Assembly (NCBI GenBank): GCA_017311185.1
Contig: JAESUZ010004796.1
Coordinates: 430,501 to 494,500, forward strand
Direction: 5' to 3'
Source: Proteles cristata cristata
Lineage: Eukaryota > Chordata > Mammalia > Carnivora > Hyaenidae
DNA length: 64,000 bases
Shown: one piece after another, positions 1 through 13,278 of the stretch
How positions within the stretch are numbered: the stretch's first letter is position 1
Layout of the letters: every line of letters begins with the position of its first letter
Program-made: the position numbers and the translations under genes
The notes under the pieces: generated by a model
Database searches by the model: none
What the model was told of the DNA's origin: nothing
What the model saw: only the letters and a program-made list of their open reading frames with translations

Positions 1-547
1 TCAGCTTGATTTACTCTGAGAACAAACACAAGAAATTCTATCTGATGCGGACAAGTCTGGACCAGTTGAAGAGTCACAAATATTGTGGCGCTCATGAGGC
101 CAAGGTTACAGGCACAATTCGTGTGCAGGCCAGCTAACTTGGCCATGTTCTGTGGCCTGACACTGCACTCATGAGCCTGGCTGGTCGTTCCAGACATTTC
201 TACCCCTGGTATTAACATAATCTGTAGGCACGGGTAGGGTGTGTGGGAGACGTGGAGGGAGTCGGTACAACCCAGAACAAATCTGGGAAGGACGTGTTCC
301 AAAGACTGCATTTTTAGCTACAAACAGAATATTCTGATAACATCCCAGGATGAGCAAAATATTACATGCCACAGTGAACATGATCTTCTGAGATTATTGA
401 TAAGTTGGCCCCTTATGATCTCAACTCCAGGCCTCAGTTTTCCATAACAGATCTCTAGGATTGGGAACGGGGAAATAACATGCAAATTAAGTCATTTAAA
501 ATACTTGTCCTTTATTATCTAATAAGTGGTGAAATAGTAACAGCCAC

Positions 548-860
548 TAAAACTTACTGAACGCACTTTGTGCCAGGCATTATCGCGTGCTTTACATGTA
601 GTAGCTGGTCTAATTCCAGCCACCGTCCACGAAAGGTTCATTCATTCACCGGACAAGTATTTATTTACTGCCCAGAGTATGGTAGTACTCTGGGTATGGT
701 CCTGGGTGCACATGGACACCTACAGGAAGAAATGGGATCAAAGTCCCTGTATTCAGGGACAAAGGAAACTAAAGCATAGAAAATTTTTGCTCAAGGTCAC
801 AAAGCAAGTAGCTGGGAATCAAATCCCGATAGAGTGGTCCAGAATTCCTGCTCTTAACCG
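548..860 (-). repeat. MIR SINE remnant, interrupted
   Basis: The MIR landmarks run on the minus strand. TGTGCCAGGCATTA and GCTTTACATGTA lie near 570-600, and GAAACTAAAGCATAGA followed by CTCAAGGTCACAAAGC lies near 767-805. The middle is diverged or holds an insertion, since the spacing is longer than in the consensus. Confidence 0.65.
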
Positions 861-1441
861 CCACATTTTTTCTGTTGAAGCTGTTTTTCCACCTAGAGGC
901 CGAAGCCTCGAAGGGGGCCCCAGAATCACAGAAATCTGACAGTAAGACCAAAACATTGTGTATCATCTAGTCCAAAGATCACGTCGGATGCATCTCCCCA
1001 CGGCCAAACCCGTGGAAAGTATCTCTAAAATATGTTTTTCCCTCTGAGCCCAGATGCTGTCCCCCAGAATCCTTCTCAACAAAGGGCTCCAAGCAGCTAT
1101 TGCTGGCCATCTGAACCATGTCCTCATTATATTATCAAATTTCTTGAGAGTCTAAGACCTTACCCGAAGCCACAGGGCACGGTGGCTGGCTGTGGTGAGT
1201 TCAGAATACGCCCACTGACCCTTATCTCCACTTTCCGCCATCCCCTTTAGATTACAAACACTTGCCCACAGACTGGTTAGTACACGGACTGGTTAGTACA
1301 TGGCCCCCAATGGGCCATATTGAGGATCATATGGATTCCAGACTCCATAAGAACACTTAAAAAAGCAAAAGAATTTTACAGTTTTCTACCTCTAACTCAT
1401 CAGCATAATGACTCAATGGCTTGGATTCTCATTCAAGGTAA

Positions 1442-1473
1442 AACACAACAACAACAACAACAACAACAACAAA
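1442..1473. repeat. (CAA)n microsatellite
   Basis: About ten CAA triplets run in an uninterrupted block. It is non-coding and intronic. Confidence 0.95.
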
Positions 1474-1622
1474 CTTAAGGAGGTAATGAAATAAGTCTTT
1501 AACCTACAGACTCTACAATGCATAGTATTAATTTACAGGGGATTTCTTTTTCTGTTTAATATCCAGTTTGGAAAGTTTAAGACACCCATCCATCCCCCAC
1601 TCCCCAACCCCGTCCCTCCATC

Positions 1623-1627
<5 letters not shown>

Positions 1628-1659
<32 letters not shown>
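1628..1659. repeat. (TG)16 microsatellite
   Basis: An uninterrupted TG dinucleotide run of about 16 units, likely length-polymorphic. Confidence 0.95.
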
Positions 1660-1661
<2 letters not shown>

Positions 1662-3096
1662 GGCTTTAAGGACAGTTGTAGCGAAAAAGTCAGGTGTGGA
1701 GAACTTATAAACCCCCAGATTTCAATCACCACGCAACAGAAAGGGGGCAGGGCAAGCCTGGTTTGAGTCCTGCTAACAGCGATGCCCAGCAGACTTCAGA
1801 ATTCCAGAGGCTTCCACATGGGAGATGACGAGGCCAATCCAGTGTGGAGTCCAACGGCTCAAATAATTAGGGAGCTGGAAGGGCTCTGTAGTTTGGACAC
1901 TCGATGACCAGGGTCAAAAGGCACTAGCTCTACTTCTGCTAACGTACCGACAGGTTTCTTGGCCCAAATAAGCCCTATCGGTTTTCTGAGCAACAACTCA
2001 CATGGAGGTTAATTCCTGAATGATTCACAAGGATCTGCTAGGCAACTGTCCAGCTCTAAATTAAGCTTCTTAATACGAGTGAATCTGTTTGGCATTATCC
2101 AGGTAATTTTTTTTTAAGAGCTAGAAATCCTTTAGGTTAAAACATATATAAATATGTCCATGCGATCTAGGGATTGTAACACCATCTCTTAAAAAAAAAA
2201 AAACATACAGATATGAGATCAAAAGATAGATCTTCTGATGATGGTGGGAAGGGATATGATTATTAGAAAACACTGCAGATGATTCAGGAAGGACAAGGGA
2301 TGAAGGCACAATGAAAGAGGAGCCACCTCCACTGCAAAGCGCTGGGCTGAAATTGGGGGCCTGCTTTCTCCTCCCAGCTATAGGATCTAAGGTAGCTCTC
2401 GCAATTCGTGATGGGGTTTCTACGCAACAAGTGTATTTTGACTACCTTCCTTGTGTTTCATAAGCATTTGAAAAAACAGCAACAAGAAGAAAAATTCTCT
2501 GCTGCAATGAAGTTTAATTCATGTAACATAAACTTATCGAGCAATTCCTATGCCGTCCCTGGTACATCAGTGTATGTATAGCAAAGGAGTGCAGTGAAGT
2601 GACATCAGAAATAAACCTCCTGTGCATGCAAATGAACTTTGTCTCAACTCCTGATTTACCCAAATACAAGCAAACCACTAAAGTGGAATCATGTCACAAA
2701 TAAGTCATAAGATCCGTCCTTTCGGTATTTTTCTAGAAGTACGTTACCTACCCACATGCAGAAGCCAGGGCTCAGGTTACCTGGCTGGCTAAATAAGCCA
2801 TTATAAGTAATAATGAACACAGTGGGACACTGGTTCCCGTTAAGATTTTGCCTAGCAAGGAATAAAGGATCGTGTGGAAGAGTTTCCAAGTTTCGTAAGG
2901 AAAAAGTGAAATAAAACGGATGCAGAAATACTCCCATTTAAAGTACAAATACGTCCAAATGATAAAAGAGTCAAAGATTATTAATGCCATTCAAGAACAC
3001 CCCCTCCCCTGCCACCAGTGACTCTTTGCAATTTGTAACTACATGAAGCCCATTGGCGGGCTGACCTGGGATCTGGGAAGAGGACGGAGGACCTAC

Positions 3097-3200
3097 CTGC
3101 TGTCTGTTGTTGGGCATGTGGGGAAGCATGGTGGACACGTGGAACATGACCTCATAGTCTTTGTATGTGGTGTAGAGGGAGTGAGTTCCTGTAGAATCAG
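3097..3200 (-). CDS. SIPA1L2: SIPA1L2 exon, residues 656-690; RapGAP domain continues
   Basis: This 104-nt exon supplies the last two bases of the split Thr656 codon and then [20 protein letters not shown] through PNNRQQ. It continues the RapGAP domain; [14 protein letters not shown] is a hallmark strand-loop of the family. The acceptor is CTGTTTTTAG|CT, with AG at 3202-3201. The donor is CAGCAG|GTAGGT, with GT at 3096-3095. It is phase 1 in and phase 0 out. The next exon, expected to begin with the LRKRHIGND segment that carries the catalytic Asn, is not in the window, so it lies left of position 1. Confidence 0.95.
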
Positions 3201-4766
3201 CTAAAAACAGAGGGTGATGACAAAAATAAGTCAGGCAACTGCAAGAGTTAGCAACTTGACGCTCAGAAAGTCGTTTTCCCAAAGGCGATTCAATTGCAAA
3301 CATCAAACCACGCAACCATAAACCACCTATGGGATGGTGGCCGCTCCGCTCTCTTACTGCGTGCTGTTCTTCCCACTTCGAGCCAGTGTCTGCAGCTACG
3401 GGCCAACTAGCAGCCATCCTTGCCCCATCTGGGAGTGTGTGTGTGTTTACGGTTAATTCTTAACGTGATTCTCGGGCACTTGATCTTCCAGAACTCCAAA
3501 AACTGAAACAGGACTGAGTTAATATGGAAATGAGAACAAGAAAATGTTCAGGATTTCTTTCCCTGAATGATGTAATTACTTTTCTTCTCTTTTCAACAGG
3601 CAAGGATAAAGTCCTATGATTAAGATGGTGGAGAATGAAGGTGATCTCTTTCTGGATATTTTACACTGACACGCGTTAAAAACTATGACATCTGAACTCC
3701 TCTTAATCATACAGCTATTCACCTTCTGAAAAGCAGAATGATTCTTTACAAATTCAAAATCCACCTGTATTATCAATAGATTATCACAGACGGAGAGTGT
3801 TGGGTACCTGAACAAACATGGTGACTGTAAAACACTTAGGTCGTAATTTCAGGGTGTAGTTTCGAACCACTTTGAATATGGATAAATAAAGATGAAAAAA
3901 TACATAGAAAATAAGATGTAAATAGAATCTGGGGCTGCCTTTTTCAATCTTTGACCAACACACAGATTTATTTTTCTACCTTTTAAACAAAACACAGTGT
4001 TATGTAAGGTCATTTATAACAAACTTTATTCCATTGTGTTTGTTGAGGAAAACCTAAGTAATCACCTTGGGTTAACTTTTTTTTAATCTAAATATTTTAA
4101 TTTACTTTAAAAACATGAATACATTTAGCATTCATGGCCCTTTATTATTTTCTTCCTGAATATTCATTCTGACTCAGAAGCATTCCTGAAAATTTTCTAG
4201 GGAAAGTAGCACATACAGTTTTGCTGATTCTGAGAAGGTACTCAGACAAGGCAATTTAACTAAAAAAGGAAAGAATTTAAAATGTTTATATATGGATACT
4301 AACAAATCAACTTGCAGATGGTAAGAGAGGATATTCATTTAATAAGCTGTATGTTACTGGTCCTCGAATAAAGCAATCTTCTCTTTTAACTATGTATTAA
4401 ATACATATTTGTTATTTTTTCATAGGATATCATGGAAAGTGACATTCCGTTCCAAATGTCTTGGTGAAAGACCCTGACAGTGAATGTGGCTTTGGAAGTG
4501 AGTAAGCATGGTCATAAGGGAGCAATGAGTGTTTTCTTCTGTGAAGAACTGACTGGCTAATAACACGAAGGTCAGGGGATGAAATAACCCAGCACGTTCA
4601 ATGATTCTCGTCACAACACACTGCTATTCAGATGATTACAATTCAGTTAGAGAACTCCTTATAGGTAGGTAGTAGTCTGGTCAATAGGTTTCGGCTTTGG
4701 GAAATTGCAATGAAGGAGAAGAAAAATGCATTTTGGGGGGAAAACACTTGTAAAAATATGATCATT

Positions 4767-4989
4767 GGGGCACCTGGGGGCTCAGTCACTTGAGCATCTG
4801 ACTCTTGATTTCAGCTCAGGTCAAGATCCCAGGGTCAGGGATTGAGCCCTACATCGGGCTCTGTGCTGAGCGTGGAGCCTGCTTAAAATTCTCTCTCTCC
4901 TTCTCTCTCTCTCTCTCTCCCCTCCCTTGTCCCTTTCCCCTACTGACACTCTCTCCCCACTTTCTCTAAAATTAAGAAAAAAAAAAAAA
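4767..4989 (+). mobile_element. Carnivore tRNA-Lys SINE (SINEC)
   Basis: The tRNA-derived head (GGGGCACCTGGGGGCTCAGT) is followed by the body, a CT-rich tract and an A13 tail at 4977-4989. It lacks some of the felid tail motif and has an AATTAAGAAAA tail start. Confidence 0.9.
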
Positions 4990-6433
4990 GATCATCACTA
5001 GTCTTTCCCAAATAGTACTACAAGATGGCTTTCTGAAATTATACTTTCTGAAAGTTTTCATCTTAAATATCAGTACGGCAGTACGGTAATGGAGAAGGTA
5101 AACAGATGAGCTTGTTTGAGGATCTGCTGCAAATATTTCTATTGGACAAGAGCTGTAAGCCATCATGGTGGTCCCTGGATCCTCTGCATCCAGACTGGAG
5201 ACGGGCTGTCCATGGCCTGGGGTCCATACTCTGCTGAACAGAGAGCATCTTAGTGGCTCAAGTTCCTGTTGTTCCTACTGCATTTCACTTTGCACTTGAG
5301 GCAGAAAGCACCCATTTCTAAGCCAGAAAGGACATTCCAGATACTCCAGCCCAATGCTGTCAATTTTCCTTGAGGTCCAGATCCGACCAAGGTCCTGAGG
5401 GAGGACAAGGTGAAAACTACCGCTCTTGTAAATGTAAGAAGCAAGATTTGTGTGTGTGTGTCTGTTCCATGAAAGACATACTGTTATTTGAGCATGTCAT
5501 GAAACGTAATTCTTAGAAACTTCTTCTTTACTAAAGGGATGTCTTAGACTTCACATCTCACAGAATGCCTTACTCCTAAAAATACTTTGGATTCGTTGAT
5601 TATGAGAATCAATGTGTCAAAATCTCGTTCTCGCATTATCATTTCCTTGAGCAAAAGGTGCTTAGTGCTGCCTATGTGAGGTATCAAGGACATCGCCTAG
5701 GTCACAAAAATTCAAAGCTGATGTCCATTCTCATACACAGGAAAATATTTACACTATCTAGGTTGCGATTTTACAGAATGGATGGATCAGAAGTTCTTAC
5801 AACGTTTCCTCAATCCACCCCGCTGAAGAAAGATGACAGGCATGGATGATAATGAATCCATGTCAGCAGTGGCTTTCCAGGAAGGATGTCCCAAAGGGCA
5901 GCATGCCCACACCTCTAGGGAGTGGGTGGTGATTTGCACGCAAGGGAGTCGGCAAAGAAAAAAGAAGAAAAGTCAGGCAACGTCTCAGTGATTTTTCTTC
6001 AACTGGGTGGATATTCACAGTGGGTGTCACAAATTATTCTCCAGTCTTTACAGATCTGAGGCATGAGCCACAGGCATTCAATACAATTATCAAACTCCAG
6101 CCCTGGCGTGTGTGAAGGACACACAGGGGCCCGCATACAAGTTAATAGTGCCTCTAGGTCTTATCATCCAGTTCTAAGGTGTTAACTTCCAGAAAAACAA
6201 GACAAAAAGCCGGACTTGACTGACAGGCACACAAAGCCCCAGTAGCACCCTGATGTAGATGAGAATCAGTGAGGGTCCAAGGTGACAGAGGAGACCAGGA
6301 GCACGGAGCCATGGGACCTCAGATGGCCTCACACAGATGGCCCCACGGGGAAAAGCTCCCACTTGACCATCCCTACCAGAAGTGGGCTCCATGCTCTCCC
6401 ACATCCTCCAACTGTAGAATCTATCTGCTCATC

Positions 6434-6650
6434 TTATTTATTTTTTATTTAATGTTTATTTATTTGGAGAGGGAGAGAGAGACAGAGCATGAGCGGGAAA
6501 GGGGCAGAGAGGGAGACACAGAGTCCAAAGCAGGCTCCAGGCTCTGAGCTGTCAGCACAGAGCCTGACGTGGGACTCGAACTCACGAATTGTGAGATCAT
6601 GACCTGAGCCAAAGTCGGACGCCTAACCGACTGAGCCACGCAGGCGCCCC
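6434..6650 (-). mobile_element. Carnivore tRNA-Lys SINE with 11-bp target-site duplication
   Basis: A full element on the minus strand ends CAGGCGCCCC. The 11-mer CTGCTCATCTT at 6425-6435 recurs at 6652-6662 and marks a clean insertion. Confidence 0.93.
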
Positions 6651-7420
6651 ACTGCTCATCTTTTATTAAGAGTCAGTGGTTAATTGTTTGTTAATAAGGA
6701 GAATTTTCCAAAATACACAAAAATTACTCTGGCTGCTATTTTAAAGGCTGATAGCAATGAAATCGAACAGCGCCAAGTACAAAGATAACGTTTTTAGAAT
6801 TTATGAGGACCAGAAGGAATATGATTACCTAAATGAAGATACAAGACAAATGCGCATATCGTAGGAGGCGGAGAGTCTGTGTTTTAAATCAGCACCTCAG
6901 AGCTCACATGTGCCCCACTCAAGGGGACATGGGTAAGGTCACTGGAAAATAGGATGCATCAGCTTTTAACCACCTCGTCAATTCCCCAGTTAATACCGTG
7001 AAAACAGAAATGAACAGAACAAGCCCGAGACCATGGCAGGAGCGGATGTGCTAATATTTTGTCTTTTAGAAACGAATGCAGTGCCTGGCCTTGGTATATT
7101 CTGGAACAAAGGTACAGCAGAAGAGGGGAGGCTAAAGGAAAGAAGGAAATATTAAAAGATCCTTCAGGAAGCACTGGGGAATCTCTCTGCGGGTGTTACA
7201 AAAAAAGAATTGACCTTCTGAGCTTGTGTGAAACACACACCTCTTGAGAAATGTGCTTCCTCTGCTTGTCTGAGGAAATCTAAACTCTATTCCGAATAAG
7301 CTTGGCCAGGCTGCTGCTCGGGTCAAGAACAGGAGGGCACACGATTGCTCGCTTAGATTTATGCGGTATGCCTACCTTAGGAGAATTCGATTTGTGCACA
7401 CACACAGATAGGAAGCTTAC

Positions 7421-7595
7421 TTTTATTGTCTAGCTGAGCTCGGTATTTGCTGAATCCTTTCAGTCGGACTCTCTGGCCCAGAAGATCAAGGAATTCTTCA
7501 AAAGCTGGTCCCGCCGTCTCATTGTTATACATCTCCTCCTCTGTGCTCTGGCCTGCTTTGCAGTAAAGGATCCCAATCTTGTGCTGAAAGCTCAG
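7421..7595 (-). CDS. SIPA1L2: SIPA1L2 exon, residues 598-655 plus one base; start of RapGAP domain
   Basis: This 175-nt exon encodes [26 protein letters not shown] through YRAQLDNK. It is the beginning of the Rap_GAP domain. [11 protein letters not shown] is the first beta strand of the fold, and [22 protein letters not shown] is the helix that follows; both are typical of Rap1GAP and SIPA1 relatives. The acceptor is CCCCATTTCAG|CTG, with AG at 7597-7596. The donor is AATAAAA|GTAAGC, with GT at 7420-7419, leaving phase 1. The catalytic asparagine ('Asn thumb') region lies further downstream and is outside the window. Confidence 0.96.
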
Positions 7596-9269
7596 CTGAA
7601 ATGGGGGAGAAATGTAATTACTTGGTAAAGAGTTATCGGGCATGCTAACTTGCAGTAAAATTAAAACTACAGAAAGCCTGCCAGGACAATTTCCATAAGC
7701 AAATAAGCAAAAGAGTAATAAGTAAGTGTCACTTCATGAAGTGCTACAAATTCATAACGAACCCAGAAAGCCCCAAATGCAGCTGGAGAAACAGCAGGAA
7801 TCCTAAGAAATAGAATGTGTGGCCATGTGGGATCGACCAGGTTTCCAAATGGACAGAGAAGTACAGGCATCTACTTAAAAATACAACCGTGGAAATACCT
7901 ATTTTATACCCTTCATTTAGTAAGAAGCATTGTATTCCAAGTTAGGGGGAGAAAATAGGACACAACTTTTAAGTTTTCCCTCTCTGGTTCCTGATGCCTT
8001 TTTTTTTTGTTAGTTGAACATTCAGGAAACTATGAAAGACCGTAATGAAAATGCAAACCAGATTAAGGTCTGGTAAGGAGGGAATCCCAATGGAAACTGT
8101 GATATAGGTATATAAATAGAATAATGTTTTGTTCCCATAAAAATAACTCTGGGCATACAATTACAGTTATTTCTATATTTCTGGCTATCTTGAAAAGAAA
8201 ACATCTGCTAAATATACAACGGGCCGTAAAGAATTTTAATGGCAATTGAAGAGACCTTGCCGTGACTCTATCATACAATCTCTTATCCAGCCGCTAGCCA
8301 AAGGCTTGCTTTCTCCCAAGGCCTGGGAGAAACCAGTACCATTTTTACAGTTTTCTTATTATATTCAAAGAGAAACAACTTCTGAGTCATGAAATCAGAG
8401 CACTTAATCTTACTACCAGCAATCTGAGCCTCAAAAACGGATAGATGATCAGACATCACCGACTTCCTAAAGGCATCAATCCATAACACTGCTCACTTGC
8501 ATTACCGAGCTATAAAACAGAGCCTTTAATCAAAATGTATAGCTGACTCTCCAGAAAATAAGGCAAAACGATATTCATTTCCCTTGAGCAGTAAAGTGGT
8601 AAAAGCAGTCTCATCCTCGTTACCTAATGACGACATACAATCCAAGAAGGGTAGGGAGCTGCCTGCCAGGGTGATCTAAGCAGCCTATAGGAGGTACCTC
8701 ACTGCACGTTAGGATACATTTACAGTTGGACAGAGAGCAACCACCACGATATTCTGAATGCATTTGACCTGGAATAAGTGCTATGGGACGGTGGTAGTGG
8801 GAGGGGGGGCAGATATCAAAGGGACATCCTCTGTCCATGATCCCACTGAATGCACTACCTATAGCAATGGATGGCATGGTGGACACACTCCTGTCAAAGC
8901 CTAAGAACCCTGACCACACAGTGAAGACAGTCATGCGTGACCTGAGTGTGGGGACAGGAGATGCTGTGCACAAGTTCTTTTACAGCTACTATCATGCAGT
9001 GGATTGAACTAGATCTTTAGTGGGGTCAAGGACACAAAGCTTTCCCTTCATCCACAGACTGAGGAATAAATGTTTCAGATCAACTCAACTACCCAAATAA
9101 ATGAGACACCATATTTACTGCAAATGGACCATCACCTAAAAAACAACTATGAAATGTAATCAGAATGCCTCCCGTTACTTCATTATGAATTCCAATTGTT
9201 CCTGAGTGACTTGGAAGGCGTTTCAGGATCTTAAAGCATGCTAAGGAAACACGAGACTAGAACAGGATC

Positions 9270-10000
9270 GTGCCCCCTGCGTCCCTCAGCCCCCCGCCTC
9301 CTCCCAAGCCAGGAGACATGGCCGCGCATCACCCACATCCCGGGAGCTCAGTCCTGACGGCCTGTCCTCTGCATCTCTACCTGCTGCTCACATCGAAGTG
9401 CTGCCAGGGCCACGGGCCAACGCCATCTGGCCACCTCGCCCCACGCCAGCTGGCCTCCAACGCCCCCCGGCCACTCCTGCAGCGTGTCCCAGCCTCCCTG
9501 GAGTCTCCAGCGGGGAGCCACTGTCTCTTCTTACATCCACTCCTTTGGGAAGAAGCCCAAAGGAGCAAAGCTGTTCGGGGCCCCGCGGTTTGGGCGGGTG
9601 TGGCCTCATGCCCGCTAAGCAGAGCGCTCATAAGACGGGCACAACTTCCCTCTGTGATTCCTGAGTCTTCTGGACTTGCTACTCCTTATGGACTCTTGTT
9701 CTGGCAAAGGCCAAACACCAGAGGACTGAACTCCCCCGCCCCGGCCCCCCCGGCCCCCACCCCAGCTGGCTGTGCTGCTGTCCACCTCACACCCTTCTTC
9801 CCAGCGGTTGGACCAACCGGCCTGCGTCTGGACCCTGCCTGTGAACAGGATCCGCCTACCCTCCGGGAAGCCTCGGGGCCCATGGAAATTAGGGATGTGC
9901 TCCAAAAGACTTCAAAGTCCACAGGTGTTCTTAAGGGCGACCAGAGCTCTGCTGCAGTGAAAATGTCCTGTGGCACACACGCAGCATTTCACCAACATGT
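9270..10000. other. GC-rich intronic block with chance open frames
   Basis: Proline-codon-rich DNA in which a + strand frame stays open for 253 codons (9270-10031). Several minus-strand frames overlap it. The product is low complexity (PPPPPK, PAPAPPAPTPAG), has no domain, and starts with no recognisable promoter or splice context. I read it as GC-driven openness, not a gene. Confidence 0.6.
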
Positions 10001-11128
10001 TTACCATGAGAAGGCCACAAAATGGAACTAACTATCTCTAGGGACTTAGAGCAAACAGTTGGGGCTTGCCTGTTACAGGGGCTGCCATTCTCCTAAAACA
10101 GTAACAGAATGAAAAACTGTGTACAGACACCCCTGACTTAAATCTCTTATAAGCCTCATGAAAACAACTGAAATGCGACACGGCTATCACTCCTCTTACA
10201 GTAGCAACAAACCTGCACAAAGCTGGTGACGCAGCCTCCAGTTAATCAGGGTGCAAAGCAAAGGGGAGATCCCATCTCCCAAGTATGAAAATTCCCCATT
10301 CTCTCGGAATGGGGTTCGTATCCAAGCTTTGCAGACCTCAGGCCACCCCCACCTCTCTGACCCATCCCACTGTCCTTGATTTAGCCATTCTGACTTGGAC
10401 AACAGCCAGCCCCACAGTCTCAGGGCAGGGCGGGTGGTGGGGGGGCGGAGAGGAGACTCGGCTGACTCTCAGGCGTCAGTGCTGTCGCAGACCAGAAATA
10501 TCCACTTGTCGAAATCCCATCCTGCTTCAGTGTGGAGAGCTGGACACACGGACAGGCTGCACAGACAGCTGACCCAGTGCACGAGGTAATGACTGACCGC
10601 TCTGTTCCCAAGGCCAGAAGCCCAGTCATCATTGACAAGAAAATTTAAATTTAAACGAGAAACAAAGCCTCTGGATTGTCTCGCAAACACACTGGAGTGT
10701 GCAGGGAAACCCTTTCCTTCCAGGACATTCTCTCTGGTCAGGTTACTCATGGCAACCTTGAAGATTTGTTTAGACCTGTGTGACTCCATCTGAAGCAAGC
10801 ATGGTATGCAAACTAACGTCAATATCTAGGGTGAGGGGGCAAGACAAATTAGCCATTCTGTCCAAGATGCTGTGATCTTCTTAGAGAGGGAGCCGCCGTA
10901 ACTTACCTGGATTTTCAACCCATATAATTTTAGAAACCTGTCTGTTATGTAAGTTAGGAGAGTCTTTTAAAAAAAGGAAAAATGGGATTTTAGAGGTTGA
11001 CAGGTGAATTTATGTAGATAAAGTAACAAAAGTTTTCGAGTCTCTCTTAATAATTACTTCCCCCATTGTTCTCCATGGCGTGGAGTCTTTCTGCGCAAGC
11101 ACCTGAACAATCTGAAAGAATGAAGTGC

Positions 11129-11147
11129 ATATATATATATATATATA
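11129..11147. repeat. (AT)n microsatellite
   Basis: About nine AT units, 65 bp before a long AC run. Confidence 0.9.
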
Positions 11148-11210
11148 CCTCTGTGTGCCACATTAAGAAAGCATACTAAAGTCGCACAAATACAACTGAC
11201 AAAGAAAACA

Positions 11211-11211
<1 letters not shown>

Positions 11212-11254
<43 letters not shown>
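11212..11254. repeat. (AC)21 microsatellite
   Basis: An uninterrupted AC run of about 21 units, likely polymorphic. Confidence 0.95.
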
Positions 11255-11258
<4 letters not shown>

Positions 11259-12299
11259 ACAACTAGCGCTAAACAATGCATTGGTTTACTTAAAAGCAGA
11301 ACCCAATTTTCAAAGCATCAATTTTGACATCGGACTATAAAAAGATGTTCATTAAAAGCATTGCCTGGCATAAAAACAAATTGCCTGGCATAGCTTCTGG
11401 ACCTATTCTTCTAAACAGACCTTTCAGATCTGTGCTTCATTTTGTGAGGAGACGGTCAACTCTAGCTGCTGGGATCGTCTCAGGGCCTTGAGGACTTTAG
11501 GATTCAGGCCTGCGGATCATGGGCCATCTGTGGAATTTTCTAGAGCAGCCTGCGGGAACCACATGCCTCATTCGCCAAGCCCCTGCTATACAGCAAGTGA
11601 TATACTTTCAAGGGAGGACTAGATACACCAGCAACATAAAGGGACCCAGAACTACCACATTCTCCTGTGATGTGCAAAGTCATAAAAAGAAACATGAAAA
11701 TAAGGTATGAAAATTATTGTTCTTCTCATTAAGCCTGCTTGAACTTGAGAGGCTCTGGACCAGCACCGATACAGCCTTCTATCCCTCCAAAATTACATTT
11801 TCCTCACCAGCTTCGTGGCCATGTGGCACATTCCACACACTTTACTGGTCATGATGGTGGTCAGATTATTCTGTGTACCACACAGATTTACAAGTCAACT
11901 GCTCCAGGCTGGAGTTTTGGTTTGATTTTGTTGTTGTTTTTAATCATGTCAGCCTTCCTTCCTGAGACAGACAGGACCCATGCTTATTCAATCTGAATGT
12001 TACAGTGCCTGCTTCCTCTGGCTAATCACGCGGTGCTTATTCTTTACGCAAAGTCACTATTTCAGCACTTTCAGAATTCCAGTGATCCGAGTATGAAACA
12101 TGCCATCCATATTCCACACTGGTGTTACTGGGTCAACCAAGAGACACCTCATATTCTCTCCAAATGAGCAAAAGAATTTTCCTTAGGAGATTCTAGAAAT
12201 ACGCATCACTATTATCCTTTTGGTTTTTCCGCTCATTTGAAACAAAAAATCGCATGTATTTCAGTGCCTACTTCTCAGTTTCCCGTCCAAGTTATCTCG

Positions 12300-12910
12300 T
12301 ATATGACACTTAAAAGACCTCTTTCTATCTCCCAGGCCACCGTCTCAAGCCTGCCCGTTGTTAATTCTCTCCTGGATGATGTCAGCAGTCCATAATGGAG
12401 CTCCAGGCCATTGTCATTCTTTATCTTCTCCAGCCTGTCTCATTCCCTTCCAGCAAGATAATCTTCCTAGAATACAGCTCTGATGGTGCCGTGTCCTACC
12501 AAAAAGCTTCAATGGCTCCCTACTGTCTCCTGAATTGAGTGCGAACTCTTTAGTTTAGCTTTCCAGGTCTCATATGCTCTAGTTTCAGCATACTATTTTT
12601 TTTTTTTTTAACTACAACCTTTCTAGATGTGCATCTGTCTTATAAAGAAACTAGTCATAGTCCCTAAAGCAGGCAACTGTTCACATCTCCCTCCTGGAAT
12701 TCTACCCAAGTCCCCATCGCAATGCTACCTCCTTCAGGAGCTCTGCCATCCGGTGTTATTCCTTCTTTTCCCAGGGCATCCCCTGCACTTAAACCTCTCC
12801 ACGATCCACCACCATATTCTCCCTGAAGAGCTTTTAAGCACTCGGTCTTACTGTCCCCACCGGGCGAGGGGCTACGTCTTGACTTCAGTCTTCCCAAGGC
12901 ACACCATCCA
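12300..12910 (+). repeat. L2 LINE 3' remnant
   Basis: Contains typical L2 3'-region phrases in diverged form: AGCTTCAATGGCTCCCTA near 12505, AATGCTACCTCCTTCAGGAG near 12721, and the CCCAGGGCATCCCCTGCACTT zone near 12770. An old, broken copy with no usable frame. Confidence 0.65.
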
Positions 12911-13278
12911 CTTCCACCAGTTACTATGAAACCCTCATTACACAGCAGACAAGAATACATGCTAGTTCGGGGAAAGGTGCAATGTGAGTGTTTGAAAACC
13001 CTGGAAAAAACACCAGTAATGCCTAAAAATCATGAATCGGATGCGGTCTTGCTGGCTGGGACACAGTTTGGTAAAAACAATACAGGTCACCACTCAGCAG
13101 GTGGAGCGCTACGCTGCAAGGCCATCGTGTGTCCTGGGAAAAACCAGAGGTGGGGGAAAGGTTTCAAGGCATTAAAAAAGACATGCCCTTAAGGGTAAGA
13201 TGGTTAGGAAAAGTCCCAAACATTTAGAAACACAGACACAAGCTCACAGCCACACAGAGTCTCGAGTCCCATACATAC

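Larger units (their letters stand above)
1..3096 (-). other. SIPA1L2: SIPA1L2 intron (3' part outside window)
   Basis: Intron that begins at the donor 3096-3095 and runs off the window. It holds a MIR (about 548-860), a CAA microsatellite, a TG microsatellite and a small duplicated 14-mer (1271-1300). The rest (860-3090) shows no recognisable gene, SINE or RNA. Confidence 0.85.
3201..7420 (-). other. SIPA1L2: SIPA1L2 intron, 4.2 kb
   Basis: Intron between the two RapGAP exons. It contains one SINE on the + strand (4767-4989) and one on the minus strand (6434-6650). Stretches 3205-4765, 4990-6430 and 6665-7418 are AT-rich, apparently unique sequence in which I see no gene. Confidence 0.9.
7596..13278 (-). 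other. SIPA1L2: SIPA1L2 intron, 5.7 kb
   Basis: Contains a GC-rich block (about 9270-10000), an AT/AC compound microsatellite (11129-11254) and an L2 remnant (about 12300-12910). The parts 7596-9260 and 10040-11120 show nothing recognisable. Confidence 0.9.

Noticed and set aside
9270..10031. 253-codon open frame on the + strand
   Set aside because: GC-rich low-complexity product, overlapping open frames on both strands, no domain, and intronic position. Best explained by base composition.
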